Origin: Bacillus sp. DTU_2020_1000418_1_SI_GHA_SEK_038
Lineage (GTDB): Bacteria > Bacillota > Bacilli > Bacillales > Cytobacillaceae
DNA length: 64,000 bases
Assembly (NCBI RefSeq): GCF_032341175.1
Contig: NZ_CP135435.1
Coordinates: 2,666,001 to 2,730,000 of the forward strand
Direction of reading: 5' to 3'
Positions 1 through 8,321 of this stretch are shown in pieces (position 1 is the first letter of the stretch; every line of letters starts with the position of its first letter). The notes under the pieces were generated by a model. That model made no database searches and had not been told where the DNA came from. It saw only the letters and a program-made list of their open reading frames with translations. A program made the position numbers and the translations under genes.

Positions 1-2
1 AT

Positions 3-389
3 TGGCTCGGGGTTTATGGCGGAAGGCCAGTCCTTGATAAGTACGGGAAATTTTTATTAATCAAAAAATCCCATTTGGATGCTTCAGAGGAATGGTTTAA
101 GAAATATGGGACAGGAGTCATATTTACGGCACGATTTGTCCCTGTCATTCGCCATGCGATTTCCATTCCAGCTGGCATTGCCAAAATGCCGTTATCCACT
201 TTCACTTTATATACGATAGCAGCCATGATTCCATGGACCGTATTATTTTTATTATTAGGCATGGAGTTAGGTGATCATTGGAGGGATATTAAAAACTATG
301 CAAAGCCATTTCTGATGCCAATTATCATTTTGGCTTTTGTGTCGATCGGAATTTATTTCTATTATAAAAAACGCCAAGAAAAAATATAA
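3..389 (+). CDS. DedA family membrane protein, 5'-truncated by window edge
   Basis: The frame is open from base 3 to the TAA at 387-389, so the N-terminus lies outside the window. The remaining ~128 residues carry the DedA (SNARE-associated) signature: a GRP-x4-KYGK stretch, then WFKKYG, an ARFVPV-x-RH segment and S-x-PAG-x-A-x-MP, followed by two hydrophobic helices and a basic tail ending KKRQEKI. DedA proteins are integral membrane proteins linked to phospholipid (undecaprenyl phosphate or PE) translocation and proton-motive-force homeostasis; the precise role of this copy cannot be told. The TTG at 75 is internal and not the start. An intrinsic terminator follows directly. Confidence 0.85.
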   Translation, partial: WLGVYGGRPVLDKYGKFLLIKKSHLDASEEWFKKYGTGVIFTARFVPVIRHAISIPAGIAKMPLSTFTLYTIAAMIPWTVLFLLLGMELGDHWRDIKNYAKPFLMPIIILAFVSIGIYFYYKKRQEKI

Positions 390-398
390 TCTCTCTCC

Positions 399-418
399 GC
401 CGCTTATTGCGGCTTTTT
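399..418 (+). terminator. Intrinsic terminator after DedA gene
   Basis: GCCGC-TTATT-GCGGC hairpin followed by TTTTT, 10 bases after the stop codon. Confidence 0.85.
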
Positions 419-494
419 CTATTAAATTATATTTCTTATTATTATCGTATTAGTTAAAATAGAAACAAAAAAGTTAATACCAGAAAGGAATACC

Positions 495-1619
495 ATGACA
501 AAAATATTATTGAAAAACGCCAATGTTTACCCAGTTACAGAATCTCCGTTTTTTGGCGATGTTTTAGTGGAAAACGGGAAAATTGCCGGAACTGGAAAAA
601 TAGATGTTTCAGGTCCAGATATATATGTCATCGAATGTCATAGCCGTTATTTACTGCCTGGATTTATCGATGTTCATACACATCTCGGGCTGTACGATGA
701 AGGAACAGGCTGGGCAGGAAATGATGCCAATGAAACAGCTGAGCTCATGTCACCTCATGTACGAGCAATGGATGGTGTCTACCCTCTAGATCCAGCATTT
801 TCTGATGCAGTAAAATACGGAATTACGACCGCTCACATTATGCCTGGCAGCGCAAATGTAATTGGCGGAACAACGTCTGTTATCAAAACGGCTGGAAAGA
901 ATATTAAGAAAATGCTTGTCCAGGAAACCGCAGGATTGAAAATCGCTCTTGGCGAAAATCCAAAGCAAATTCACAGCCAAGGGAATAAAGACTCGATCAC
1001 CAGAATGGGAATTATGGGAAAGCTTCGTGAAGTATTCTATGAGGCTATACAGTCAAATCAGCCTGAATCATTACGAACCGTTCCCATTATTCAAGCTCTC
1101 AATCGAGAAATCCCTGTTCGGATTCATGCTCATCGTGCAGATGATATAATATCTGCTGTCCGATTTGCAGAGGAATTTAATCTCGATTTACGGATTGAGC
1201 ACTGTACTGAAGGTCATCTCATTGCTGAGGAATTAGCCAATCTCAACTTAAAGGTATCAGTCGGCCCAACTTTAACAAGACGTTCGAAAGTAGAGCTTAA
1301 GAATAAAACATGGAAAACATATCAAGAACTTACGAACCAAGGTGTGGAGGTATCAATAACAACAGACCATCCCTATACACCTATTCAATATTTGAACTTA
1401 TGTGCTGCTATCGCCGTACGTGAAGGCTTATCAGAGCAAAAAGCTTTAGAGGGAATTACCATTCTCCCAGCGAAAAATCTGCGCATTGACAAACAGCTGG
1501 GCAGTATTGAAACCGGGAAGGATGCTGATTTAGTTCTTTGGAGCCATCACCCCTTTCATTATCTCGCAAAACCAAAATGGACAATGATAAACGGAGTTTT
1601 TGAATACACAGAGTCATAA
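495..1619 (+). CDS. Amidohydrolase, imidazolonepropionase-like family
   Basis: 374-residue metal-dependent hydrolase of the amidohydrolase superfamily. The N-terminal beta-sandwich strand is followed by the metal-binding H61-T-H63 in LLPGFIDVHTHLG. Further ligand candidates are HAH in the VRIHAHRADD segment (~210), the His in RIEHCTEG (~235) and the Asp in TTDHP (~290). A GENPK motif near 153 is typical of imidazolonepropionase-like or isoaspartyl-dipeptidase-like amidohydrolases. The C-terminus carries the usual ETGKDADLVLW closing strand. It is cytoplasmic with no signal peptide. AGAAAGGA lies upstream of the ATG. It is monocistronic and the substrate cannot be predicted. Confidence 0.85.
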   Translation: MTKILLKNANVYPVTESPFFGDVLVENGKIAGTGKIDVSGPDIYVIECHSRYLLPGFIDVHTHLGLYDEGTGWAGNDANETAELMSPHVRAMDGVYPLDPAFSDAVKYGITTAHIMPGSANVIGGTTSVIKTAGKNIKKMLVQETAGLKIALGENPKQIHSQGNKDSITRMGIMGKLREVFYEAIQSNQPESLRTVPIIQALNREIPVRIHAHRADDIISAVRFAEEFNLDLRIEHCTEGHLIAEELANLNLKVSVGPTLTRRSKVELKNKTWKTYQELTNQGVEVSITTDHPYTPIQYLNLCAAIAVREGLSEQKALEGITILPAKNLRIDKQLGSIETGKDADLVLWSHHPFHYLAKPKWTMINGVFEYTES

Positions 1620-1738
1620 GAAAATTGTAGGATTTTGCTGTTGAAACTTGTTGAAAAAAATTCACAAAAAACCTATTTCCTTTTTTATTTTTTTTTAGTA
1701 TTATACGATAGTAAAATATTTTTTTATTATAATTCAAA

Positions 1739-1909
1739 TATCGGAAACGATAGAATAGGGAAGGCAAATGGTGCGCCACCAGTAAAACTGGTTCTAGTGG
1801 GTTCGATTCCCACCCCGAAATTTTTTAGCAACATACAAAAAATTTCGAGGGTGGACCGTAATCTCTATTTGGCATGGAGAAGGACTGTCCTCAAACTGGA
1901 GGGATAACC
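1739..1909 (+). ncRNA. Candidate structured leader RNA with tRNA-like T-arm
   Basis: The 290-base gap before the acetyltransferase gene contains a run of hairpins: TATCG-GAAA-CGATA (1739-1752), GGTG-CGC-CACC (1770-1780), ACCAG-TAAAA-CTGGT (1778-1792) and a perfect T-arm-like GTGGG-TTCGATT-CCCAC (1797-1813). A 17-bp stem with one bulge, 1810-1826 paired with 1837-1854, shares bases 1810-1813 with the T-arm, so the two folds exclude each other. The downstream strand reads GGGTGGACCG, resembling part of the T-box antiterminator motif. No acceptor stem, specifier loop or terminator T-run was found. A -10-like TATAAT sits at 1728-1733. It is either a cis-regulatory RNA or a decayed tRNA gene. Confidence 0.35.
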
Positions 1910-2473
1910 TTGCTCAAGAAACGTGATTTTCATGAATGCCATGATTTGTATGATTTAATGACGCATCCTGATGTCTTCCCTTTTGTGCGCCAAAAAGCCA
2001 ATTCCTATGATGAGTTTGTCTTTATTACAAAACAAACGATAGAGGCTGAAGAACGTGGTGAACTAATATCACGTACCATTCTTGATGAGTGGGGTGCTCC
2101 AATTGGGACAATTAATTTATTTGATATCGAAGAAAATGCAGGCTTTTTAGGTACTTGGCTAGGAAAGCCATACCATGGCATGGGCTATAATAAATTAGCC
2201 AAGGATGCATTTTTTGATGAGCTCTTTTATGAAATTGGGATTGAAACGATCTTTATGCGGATTAGAAAAGAAAATATTCGTTCACAAAAGGCGGCCGAAA
2301 AGCTTCCCTATGTGATTCTTGCCAATGAATCAAGAAAATCAGTCTATGAACAGTTGAATGCAAATGGATTTATCTATAATTTGTATGAGATTCCTAAAGA
2401 TTTATATACATTTGAAGTTCTTCGGCATCGAACTTCTTCACTTCAAGGTTCAACACATTTAATGGAAGCATAA
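1910..2473 (+). CDS. GNAT family N-acetyltransferase
   Basis: Start chosen at TTG 1910, six bases after GGAGGG (1898-1903); an upstream in-frame ATG at 1874 has no ribosome binding site and lies in the structured leader. The 187-residue product begins MLKKRDFHECHDLYDLM and shows the RimJ/RimL-type GNAT pattern: a tTHPDVFPF N-terminal helix, the GTINLFDI strand, G-T-W-L-G followed by HGMGYN (acetyl-CoA loop, Q/RxxGxG-like), and RIRKENIRSQKAAEKL, the usual N-x-x-S-x-x-x-x-E motif region. The acceptor is unknown; it could be a small molecule or a protein N-terminus. It stands alone and ends in a strong bidirectional terminator. Confidence 0.85.
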   Translation: MLKKRDFHECHDLYDLMTHPDVFPFVRQKANSYDEFVFITKQTIEAEERGELISRTILDEWGAPIGTINLFDIEENAGFLGTWLGKPYHGMGYNKLAKDAFFDELFYEIGIETIFMRIRKENIRSQKAAEKLPYVILANESRKSVYEQLNANGFIYNLYEIPKDLYTFEVLRHRTSSLQGSTHLMEA

Positions 2474-2477
2474 TAAG

Positions 2478-2517
2478 AGCAAAAAGCCAAACGAGTATCG
2501 TTGGCTTTTTGCTTTTT
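2478..2517. terminator. Bidirectional intrinsic terminator
   Basis: Long inverted repeat AGCAAAAAGCCAA / TTGGCTTTTTGCT followed by T-run. It serves the acetyltransferase gene on + and the small gene on -. Confidence 0.85.
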
Positions 2518-2530
2518 AATGCTTATGAGT

Positions 2531-2689
2531 TTAGTCTGTGATTGTTGAATCCATTTCATCATGTTTTTCACTTATCCCCATTTGTCCCATTAATTCCTCT
2601 AATTCTTCATTCGTGAGTGTTTCAAAACGACCATCATGAAACAATACCTGTGTCTGATTAGGATTAATTCTGTTTAAATGAAAGCTCAT
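2531..2689 (-). CDS. Small acidic protein of unknown function (52 aa)
   Basis: A 52-codon frame with an ATG preceded by AAAGGAGTGGGAAAAT, a good ribosome binding site at normal spacing. The product begins MSFHLNRINPNQTQVLF and is followed by an acidic central part (LTNEELEELMGQMG) and ends DSTITD. There is no signal peptide, membrane segment or Cys pair. It runs convergently with the acetyltransferase and shares its terminator. I do not recognise the family; the codon use and ribosome binding site make it a credible short gene. Confidence 0.6.
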   Translation of the reverse strand: MSFHLNRINPNQTQVLFHDGRFETLTNEELEELMGQMGISEKHDEMDSTITD

Positions 2690-2903
2690 ATTTTCCCACT
2701 CCTTTATCCATGATTAAAAGTTTCTTTATCATATATATTTCGCAAAATAATACTTTTTCATTCATGATTTTTAAAATTTCACATAATTGAAAAATCATTT
2801 TGTCGAAATCATGACAATTCGCATTCAACTTGTTTTATGGGTATAAATAAATAGGATATGATATAATTTCTTTTTCGAATTAAAATTGGAAGAGGAATAA
2901 AAC

Positions 2904-4262
2904 ATGAATGAAACATACACGAAAAAGGAAAAATTAAAGCAGCTATTAACAATATTAATTCCGATTTTGATCACACAGCTCGCTATGTATTCTATGAGTT
3001 TTTTCGACACGATGATGTCAGGGCATTATAGTTCTGAGGATTTAGCCGGCGTTGCAATCGGTTCTTCGCTTTGGATGCCTGTTTTTACGGGGCTAAGCGG
3101 GATTCTTTTATCGATTACTCCTATTGTTGCACAGCTTATTGGGGGAAGAAAAAAAGGGGAAGTAGCCTTTTCTGTCCTTCAAGGGGTCTATCTTGCTGTG
3201 ATCATCTCGATTATTGTGTTAATATGTGGCGGTTTTGCACTAAACCCGATTTTGCACGCAATGGATTTAGAGGAAATTGTTCATTTGAAGGCGTATGGCT
3301 ATTTAGTTGCCTTAGGCTTTGGGATCGTTCCGCTATTCGTATACAATGTTTTGCGTTCATTTATCGATGCGCTAGGGAAAACTCGTGTAACAATGTTAAT
3401 TACACTAATGGCTTTACCTATAAATGTCATCTTTAATTACTTGCTAATTTATGGGAAACTGGGGTTTCCTGAGCTTGGCGGTGTAGGAGCAGGCTATGCA
3501 ACGGCTATAACCTATTGGCTGATTACCATTATTGCCTTTTTCATTGTCCATAAAGCGGTTCCCTTTTCATCGTTTGGGATTTTTCGAAAGTTTTATTCTG
3601 TATCTTTTGCAAAATGGAAAGAAATCCTTGTTATCGGAATTCCTATTGGCTTCGCCATCTTCTTTGAAACGAGTATATTTGCTGCGGTTACCTTGTTCAT
3701 GAGTAAGTTTACTACCGCAACCATTGCCGCCCATCAGGCAGCATTAAATTTTGCTTCTCTCCTTTATATGGTTCCACTAAGCGTTTCAATGGCCTTAACT
3801 ATTGTCATAGGATTTGAAGTTGGAGCTAAGCGATATAAGGATGCTAAAGAATATAGCTGGATTGGTATAACCATTGCAGTAATTATGGCTTCCCTATGCG
3901 GAATATTATTATTTTTTACTCGTTCAGAGGTCGCTGGAATATATTCGAATGACCCTGAAGTAATAAATCTTACCGCTCAATTCTTAATCTATGCAATCTT
4001 CTTCCAGCTTTCAGACGCCATTCAAGCACCAGTACAAGGCGTATTGAGGGGATATAAAGATGTCAATATTACCCTAATAATGACCTTAATATCCTATTGG
4101 GTTATTGCCCTTCCCTTTGGATATTTTCTGGCAAATTACACGAACTGGGGAGCATACGGCTATTGGATTGGCTTAATTACCGGCTTAGCTGCTGGGGCGA
4201 TATGTTTATCAAGCAGGCTTGTTCTAATTCAAAGGAAACCACTTATGCAACAAAGGGCTTAA
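2904..4262 (+). CDS. MATE family multidrug/cation efflux transporter
   Basis: 452 residues with twelve predicted membrane helices in two six-helix halves, the size and layout of NorM/MepA-type MATE exporters that expel cationic drugs against Na+ or H+. Visible family features include [24 protein letters not shown] at the start, split here as [11 protein letters not shown] then FFDTMMSG, and the pattern of Pro and Gly residues in the first helix of each half ([12 protein letters not shown] in the second). GAGGAATAAAAC precedes the ATG and a TATAAT-like box lies near 2857-2862. Gene order with GerT and the yod block suggests the orthologue of B. subtilis YojI, which is inferred from context and length. 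Confidence 0.88.
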   Translation: MNETYTKKEKLKQLLTILIPILITQLAMYSMSFFDTMMSGHYSSEDLAGVAIGSSLWMPVFTGLSGILLSITPIVAQLIGGRKKGEVAFSVLQGVYLAVIISIIVLICGGFALNPILHAMDLEEIVHLKAYGYLVALGFGIVPLFVYNVLRSFIDALGKTRVTMLITLMALPINVIFNYLLIYGKLGFPELGGVGAGYATAITYWLITIIAFFIVHKAVPFSSFGIFRKFYSVSFAKWKEILVIGIPIGFAIFFETSIFAAVTLFMSKFTTATIAAHQAALNFASLLYMVPLSVSMALTIVIGFEVGAKRYKDAKEYSWIGITIAVIMASLCGILLFFTRSEVAGIYSNDPEVINLTAQFLIYAIFFQLSDAIQAPVQGVLRGYKDVNITLIMTLISYWVIALPFGYFLANYTNWGAYGYWIGLITGLAAGAICLSSRLVLIQRKPLMQQRA

Positions 4263-4271
4263 GAAAACTAG

Positions 4272-4305
4272 AGATGGGGAATTTTCAGATTCCCCATCTT
4301 TTTTT
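4272..4305. terminator. Intrinsic terminator between convergent genes
   Basis: AGATGGGGAAT-TTTCAG-ATTCCCCATCT followed by seven T; serves the MATE gene and, in reverse, may act on the SDR gene. Confidence 0.85.
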
Positions 4306-4310
4306 ATCTA

Positions 4311-5084
4311 TCAATCTCTGAATACCTTTCCTAATACATCTTTTCCTCCGGTTACTGGTATGATGCTTCCTGTAATAAAGTCGGATTTTTCATCGATAAG
4401 AAACGAAATCACTCTTGCAATATCCTCCCCAGTCCCAGGTCTGCCAATTGGGGTGTCGTCATTTATTACTTCCACAGCTTGAAATATCTCTTTTTCCTTC
4501 CAATCTTCTGTAATGTCACCAGGACAAACCATATTAGCTGTAATTTGATGTTTTGCTTCTTCTAGTGCAATTGTTTTAGTTAAAGAGGCAGCTCCGCATT
4601 TTGCGGCAGCAAATGCAGATCTGTATATCCAGCCTGGAACAGTCTCAACCCGGTCAAAGCCAATTGTAATAATTCGGCCCCACCCTTTTTCCCTCATTCG
4701 AGGCAGCAATAATTTGCTTAAATAAAATAGTGCATTTAAATTCCCGTTAATGATGTAATTCCACTCGCCAAATGAATATTCGGTTAATACTTTCCTTTCA
4801 TGCATATAAGGCCCTGCATTATGGACTAATATATCTATATTTGAAAAAACGGCCAAAGCCTCATCTATAGCTCTCTGACATTCTTCTAAAGTTGTGATAT
4901 CGCCGCCGATGGCGATATTTTTCGTTCCAAAATTTTTTGATAGTTCCTCGGCAAGTGAGACAGCTTCCACTTTGCTTTTTCTGTAATTGATCACAAGATG
5001 AACATCATTTTCAGCCAGCTGATAAGCTGTTCTTTTGCCAATGCCTGTTGCTCCCCCTGTTATTAAAGCTGTTTTTCCTCCCAC
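4311..5084 (-). CDS. Short-chain dehydrogenase/reductase-like protein with altered active site
   Basis: Rossmann-fold SDR: TGGATGIG nucleotide-binding motif near the N-terminus, VINYRKS, GDIT, HNAGPY and a C-terminal TGSIIPVTGG. Start set at GTG 5084, seven bases after GCGAGG, giving the usual M-x-GKTALITGG beginning; the longer ATG at 5105 has no ribosome binding site. In the catalytic segment the sequence is RSAFAAAKCG, so the expected Tyr of YxxxK is Phe and no Ser lies 13 residues before it (Arg is there). DNA reads GCA TTT GCT GCC GCA AAA, so this is not a translation error. The protein probably lacks classical reductase chemistry, or uses the Tyr four residues upstream. Confidence 0.85.
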   Translation of the reverse strand: MGGKTALITGGATGIGKRTAYQLAENDVHLVINYRKSKVEAVSLAEELSKNFGTKNIAIGGDITTLEECQRAIDEALAVFSNIDILVHNAGPYMHERKVLTEYSFGEWNYIINGNLNALFYLSKLLLPRMREKGWGRIITIGFDRVETVPGWIYRSAFAAAKCGAASLTKTIALEEAKHQITANMVCPGDITEDWKEKEIFQAVEVINDDTPIGRPGTGEDIARVISFLIDEKSDFITGSIIPVTGGKDVLGKVFRD

Positions 5085-5180
5085 AGAAATACCTCGCAAT
5101 ACCATTTATTTTTTTATCCTATATAATCAATATACTATTAAGAACATCTATTATATGCAAATGAAAGACATATTTTATTA

Positions 5181-5208
5181 ACGAATAGGCGTGTTTCTGC
5201 ATACCTTA
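5181..5208 (+). promoter_or_regulatory. Sigma-K-type promoter upstream of gerT-like gene
   Basis: AC at 5181-5182, 17-base spacer, CATACCTTA at 5200-5208. This matches the mother-cell late consensus AC-N17-CATANNNTA and fits a coat protein gene 44 bases downstream. Confidence 0.6.
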
Positions 5209-5251
5209 AACCATACGAATGTTCTAGCTGCTTGAAAGGAGGATGTGCCCT

Positions 5252-5725
5252 ATGTTTCCTTGGTCCTCATTCCCATTTAATAAGGATATGAAGAATATGA
5301 TGAAGCAGATGAAGCCAGATGAGGTTAACAAATATGTACAAAGCATTATGGACCAGATGATGCCTCAGCAAATGCAAGGTATGATGAATCCGCAAAATAT
5401 CATGCCCGGATTTAATAACGGAAACGGGCAGAGCCAAAAATTGAATTCACTTCCCTCTTCTGTTTTTGAAACTCATGATGATGTTTTTGTTAGAATACCC
5501 ATAAAAAATGAGCAGTGGTTGAAGGATATGAGGATTTATCATACGTCTAATCAAATAATTATTGAGCATATACCTGAACATGAGGATAAGCATACCATTA
5601 TTCTCCCCGCCCTTGTGAGAAAAAAGGGGGCAACCGCTCTATATAAGGACGGAACGCTTGAATTGAAAATTCCTAAAAATATCGACATGCAATATTCTGA
5701 AATTGATGTTACTGAAACTTTATAA
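5252..5725 (+). CDS. gerT: GerT-like spore coat protein with Hsp20-type domain
   Basis: Start set at ATG 5252, nine bases after AAAGGAGG; the upstream ATG at 5243 abuts the ribosome binding site. The 157-residue product has a Met/Gln/Pro-rich N-terminal half (repeated QMM, QQMQGMM) and a C-terminal alpha-crystallin-like beta-sandwich (about 65-150) with VFVRIPI, IIIEH and DGTLELKIPK. This arrangement is known in the CotP/CotM/GerT group; GerT in B. subtilis is an inner-coat protein needed for normal germination responses. The sigma-K-type promoter supports mother-cell expression. The identity rests on domain plus synteny; another coat Hsp20 paralogue remains possible. Confidence 0.65.
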   Translation: MFPWSSFPFNKDMKNMMKQMKPDEVNKYVQSIMDQMMPQQMQGMMNPQNIMPGFNNGNGQSQKLNSLPSSVFETHDDVFVRIPIKNEQWLKDMRIYHTSNQIIIEHIPEHEDKHTIILPALVRKKGATALYKDGTLELKIPKNIDMQYSEIDVTETL

Positions 5726-5752
5726 AGTATCAGGGATAAAATAATATAACAG

Positions 5753-5783
5753 TAAAAAGAGCAGCGTTACACTGCTCTTTTTA
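5753..5783. terminator. Bidirectional intrinsic terminator
   Basis: TAAAAAGAGCAG-CGTTACA-CTGCTCTTTTTA between convergent gerT-like and CAP genes. Confidence 0.85.
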
Positions 5784-5797
5784 AAATGTTTTATTAA

Positions 5798-6580
5798 TTA
5801 TTTTCCAATAAACATTTGTGTCCAGTAGTTTCCTTCTGCTACATGGCCAACACCAATATGAGTAAAGTTTGCATTTAAGATATTTTTACGGTGGCCTTCA
5901 CTATTCATCCATGCGTTAACAACTTCTTCAGGAGAACGTTGTCCCATAGCGATGTTTTCACCTGCTGTACGGTAAGTGATGCCGAATGATTTCATCATAT
6001 CAAATGGTGATCCGTAAGTTGGGCTATTATGATCAAAGTAACCTTTTGCTTTCATATCACTTGATTTTGCACGAGCAACCTTGCTCAAGTTTACATCAAG
6101 CTGAAGAGCTGGTACGCCGTATTTAGCACGCTGTTGATTTGTTAATTCAACCACTTTTTGCTCAAAAGCACTTACAGATGAAGAAGCTGGTGCTGTTGGA
6201 GCTTTAGCTGGCTGTTGCTGTACTGGCTGCTGTTGAACTGGCTTTTGTACAGGCTTTTGTACTGCTGGTTGTTGTTGTACAGGCTTTTGCTGTACTGGTT
6301 GTTGCTGAACTGGCTTCTGCTGCACTGGTTTTTGTTGTACTGGTTGTTGAACAAATTGTTTAGTTAATTCATTCATATCCAATTGAATATTGTAATTCTT
6401 AAGGTATTTTTGCAGAATGCTATTAACTTGATCGGAATTTATATTAGCAGGTTGTGAGTAATAAACTTTAACTTGTTGTGGTGTTGGGCAATTGGATGCT
6501 GCTTCTGCCTTATTCACCACTGGATTAGAAACTAGTAAAGCTGCCGCTGCTGCTACTGAAAATAACATTTTTTTATTCAT
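5798..6580 (-). CDS. ykwD: Secreted CAP-domain protein, YkwD family
   Basis: 260 residues: signal peptide (about 1-27, cleaved after KAEA), a short N-terminal region, a low-complexity Pro-Val-Gln-Gln-Lys repeat block (about 77-125) and a C-terminal CAP/SCP domain (about 138-260) with FEQKVVELTNQQRAKYG, the His of YFDHNSPTYG, TAGENIAMG and SEGHRKNILN. The CAP domain is that of B. subtilis YkwD and of SafA-associated YabG-independent coat/wall proteins; function is unproven. AGGAGG lies 10 bases before ATG. The repeat block is coding, likely a wall-spanning linker, and a candidate for length variation between strains. Confidence 0.88.
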   Translation of the reverse strand: MNKKMLFSVAAAAALLVSNPVVNKAEAASNCPTPQQVKVYYSQPANINSDQVNSILQKYLKNYNIQLDMNELTKQFVQQPVQQKPVQQKPVQQQPVQQKPVQQQPAVQKPVQKPVQQQPVQQQPAKAPTAPASSSVSAFEQKVVELTNQQRAKYGVPALQLDVNLSKVARAKSSDMKAKGYFDHNSPTYGSPFDMMKSFGITYRTAGENIAMGQRSPEEVVNAWMNSEGHRKNILNANFTHIGVGHVAEGNYWTQMFIGK

Positions 6581-6920
6581 CTATTGTATCCTCCCTGATG
6601 TGAGTTATTTAAGTGCTGTCTTGCTTGCACAATCATCATAACACATGGTTTTTCGTAATATTTCTGGGGGGATTTAACAATTACGTTGTACATGAAACAA
6701 ATTAAACTAGAATCATCACATGAATCTAGTAAAACCCCTTTATTTAGTAGGTTTATAAAAAATAGACTGGATGATATTCACTTGGATAAATAACCCTTTT
6801 GAGGAAGCGGCCCTAAAGGTGCTCCATAATATTACTAAGAATTCGGTGTTGACAAGTTTTTATAGAGGGAGCTTGTTTTACTATTGTTACAAAATCATTA
6901 CACATATGATGGCTTTATAA
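6581..6920. other. 340-base gap between ykwD and histidine kinase gene
   Basis: Holds the ykwD ribosome binding site and presumably its promoter. A TTGACA at 6847-6852 has no -10 at 16-18 bases. A 33-codon frame at 6692-6793 lacks a properly spaced ribosome binding site. Nothing else could be supported. Confidence 0.4.
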
Positions 6921-8321
6921 CTAAAGATCGATAACTGGAAGAATAATCCTAACAGTCGTCCCCATACCAAGGTTGCTCGTGATCATTAGCTTTCCGCCAT
7001 GGAGATTAATAATCTTTTCGACAATCGCAAGCCCCAAACCTGTTCCCCCATCCTTTCTTGTCCTCGCCTTATTAACTCTGTAAAATCGCTGCTTTATTTT
7101 ATCAATATCTTCTGGTGGAATTCCTATTCCGGTATCCTTCATTTCAATACAGCAGCCTTCCTTTATTTTATAAAGCTCTAGGCTGATTTTTCCGTTGTCA
7201 GTGTATCGAATTGAATTGTCCATTATATTTTGGACTATCTGTTCAATCCGGCCTTCATCTCCATTTATAATAATATCCGGATCGAGCTGATAATGGAGGT
7301 CTATATTCTTATTCTTTATGATTGGTCCGTACTTTTGCAAAGAGTTTTCAATAATTTGAGCAAGTGGAAGCGGCATTTTTTCCAACTTAAATTCTTCCGA
7401 ATCCAGACGTGAAAGATCAAGAAGATCACCAACAAGCCGTTCCATTCTTCCTGCTTCCCGATGAATGATATGTACATATCGTTCATGGTCTTCCTTTTTT
7501 GCAATCCCAGAAATTAATGCTTCACTGTACCCTTTTACATAACTTAACGGGGTTCTTAGTTCATGAGAGACATTGGCGAGAAACTCTTTTTTCCTTTCAT
7601 CTTCACGCTGAATAGATGAAGCCATATGATTAAATGCATGTGCAAGCTGACCAATTTCATCTGTAGAATGATTGTCGATCTTTATTGAATACTCCCCCTC
7701 TGATACACGCTCAGCAGCAGCCTTCATCTCAAGTAAAGGTTTTGTCAGCCTGCGGACAAGGATCGTTCCGAAAGAAATTGCAATAATTAAAAATAGAAAT
7801 GCCGCAATCATCCATAAATAAGCAAAGTCTGTCGTGACCTCAGAAATTTTTGCTAGCGGTAAATATAAATAAATAATTCCCTCAAGTCTAGTTTCATCTA
7901 AAAGTGGAATAACGACAGCCATAATTTGCCGATCAAAACGCTCCTCAAAACCAACTTTATGTACCGATTCACCTTTAAGCAGCTGTTCTCTTTCCTTTCC
8001 GCTTATTAATGCCTCATAATCGATATCAAAAGGTAAACAGGCACTTAGCTCCCTAGGATTGCTGACAATAAAAATTTCCGCTTCCGATTTAGTTCCATAC
8101 CATTCAATTTTATCTTTTAATTCCTCACTTAAAGGACCCCCATCATATTCACTAGCCAAACGATTTCCTTCCTCTATTAATGAAGTCTCTACATTATTAA
8201 CATATAGTTTTTCATAAAATAGATAGGAGAGGAAATAGGAATAAATAATCGTAACTAAGATGGCCGCTGTTATGGTAAGCCATAGTTTTTTTGTTAGACT
8301 ATTGGTGAATTTATCCTTCAT
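6921..8321 (-). CDS. Two-component sensor histidine kinase
   Basis: Start set at ATG 8321, which follows GAGGTG at seven bases and overlaps the response regulator stop by 11 bases; this is translational coupling. 466 residues: N-terminal TM (about 10-32), extracellular sensor (to ~150), second TM (~160-182), HAMP, HisKA with the phospho-acceptor in NVSHELRTPLSYVKGY, and HATPase_c with NIMDNSIRYT (N box), DTGIGIP (G1) and GGTGLGLAIV (G2). It is an OmpR-class membrane kinase of the ResE/PhoR/BaeS architecture. The extracellular domain gives no signal clue. The lipoprotein encoded first in the operon is a likely partner. Confidence 0.92.
   Translation of the reverse strand: MKDKFTNSLTKKLWLTITAAILVTIIYSYFLSYLFYEKLYVNNVETSLIEEGNRLASEYDGGPLSEELKDKIEWYGTKSEAEIFIVSNPRELSACLPFDIDYEALISGKEREQLLKGESVHKVGFEERFDRQIMAVVIPLLDETRLEGIIYLYLPLAKISEVTTDFAYLWMIAAFLFLIIAISFGTILVRRLTKPLLEMKAAAERVSEGEYSIKIDNHSTDEIGQLAHAFNHMASSIQREDERKKEFLANVSHELRTPLSYVKGYSEALISGIAKKEDHERYVHIIHREAGRMERLVGDLLDLSRLDSEEFKLEKMPLPLAQIIENSLQKYGPIIKNKNIDLHYQLDPDIIINGDEGRIEQIVQNIMDNSIRYTDNGKISLELYKIKEGCCIEMKDTGIGIPPEDIDKIKQRFYRVNKARTRKDGGTGLGLAIVEKIINLHGGKLMITSNLGMGTTVRIILPVIDL

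Noticed and set aside
1750..1860. Functional tRNA gene or T-box riboswitch
   Set aside because: The T-arm is perfect but no matching acceptor 5' strand or D-arm was found; for a T-box there is no specifier loop, the tail motif has one base missing and no terminator follows.
1635..1907. 90-codon plus-strand frame across the amidohydrolase-acetyltransferase gap
   Set aside because: It covers the hairpin-rich leader, has no ribosome binding site and reads as low-complexity Phe/Tyr/Lys then unrelated sequence.
6213..6360. Direct repeats resembling a CRISPR or satellite array
   Set aside because: These are in-frame codons for the Pro-Val-Gln-Gln repeat of the YkwD-type protein; no equal-length spacers.
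6692..6793. 33-codon frame MKQIKLESSHESSK... in the ykwD-kinase gap
   Set aside because: Nearest G-rich run is over 20 bases upstream of ATG; no terminator and no recognised family, so coding is not supported.
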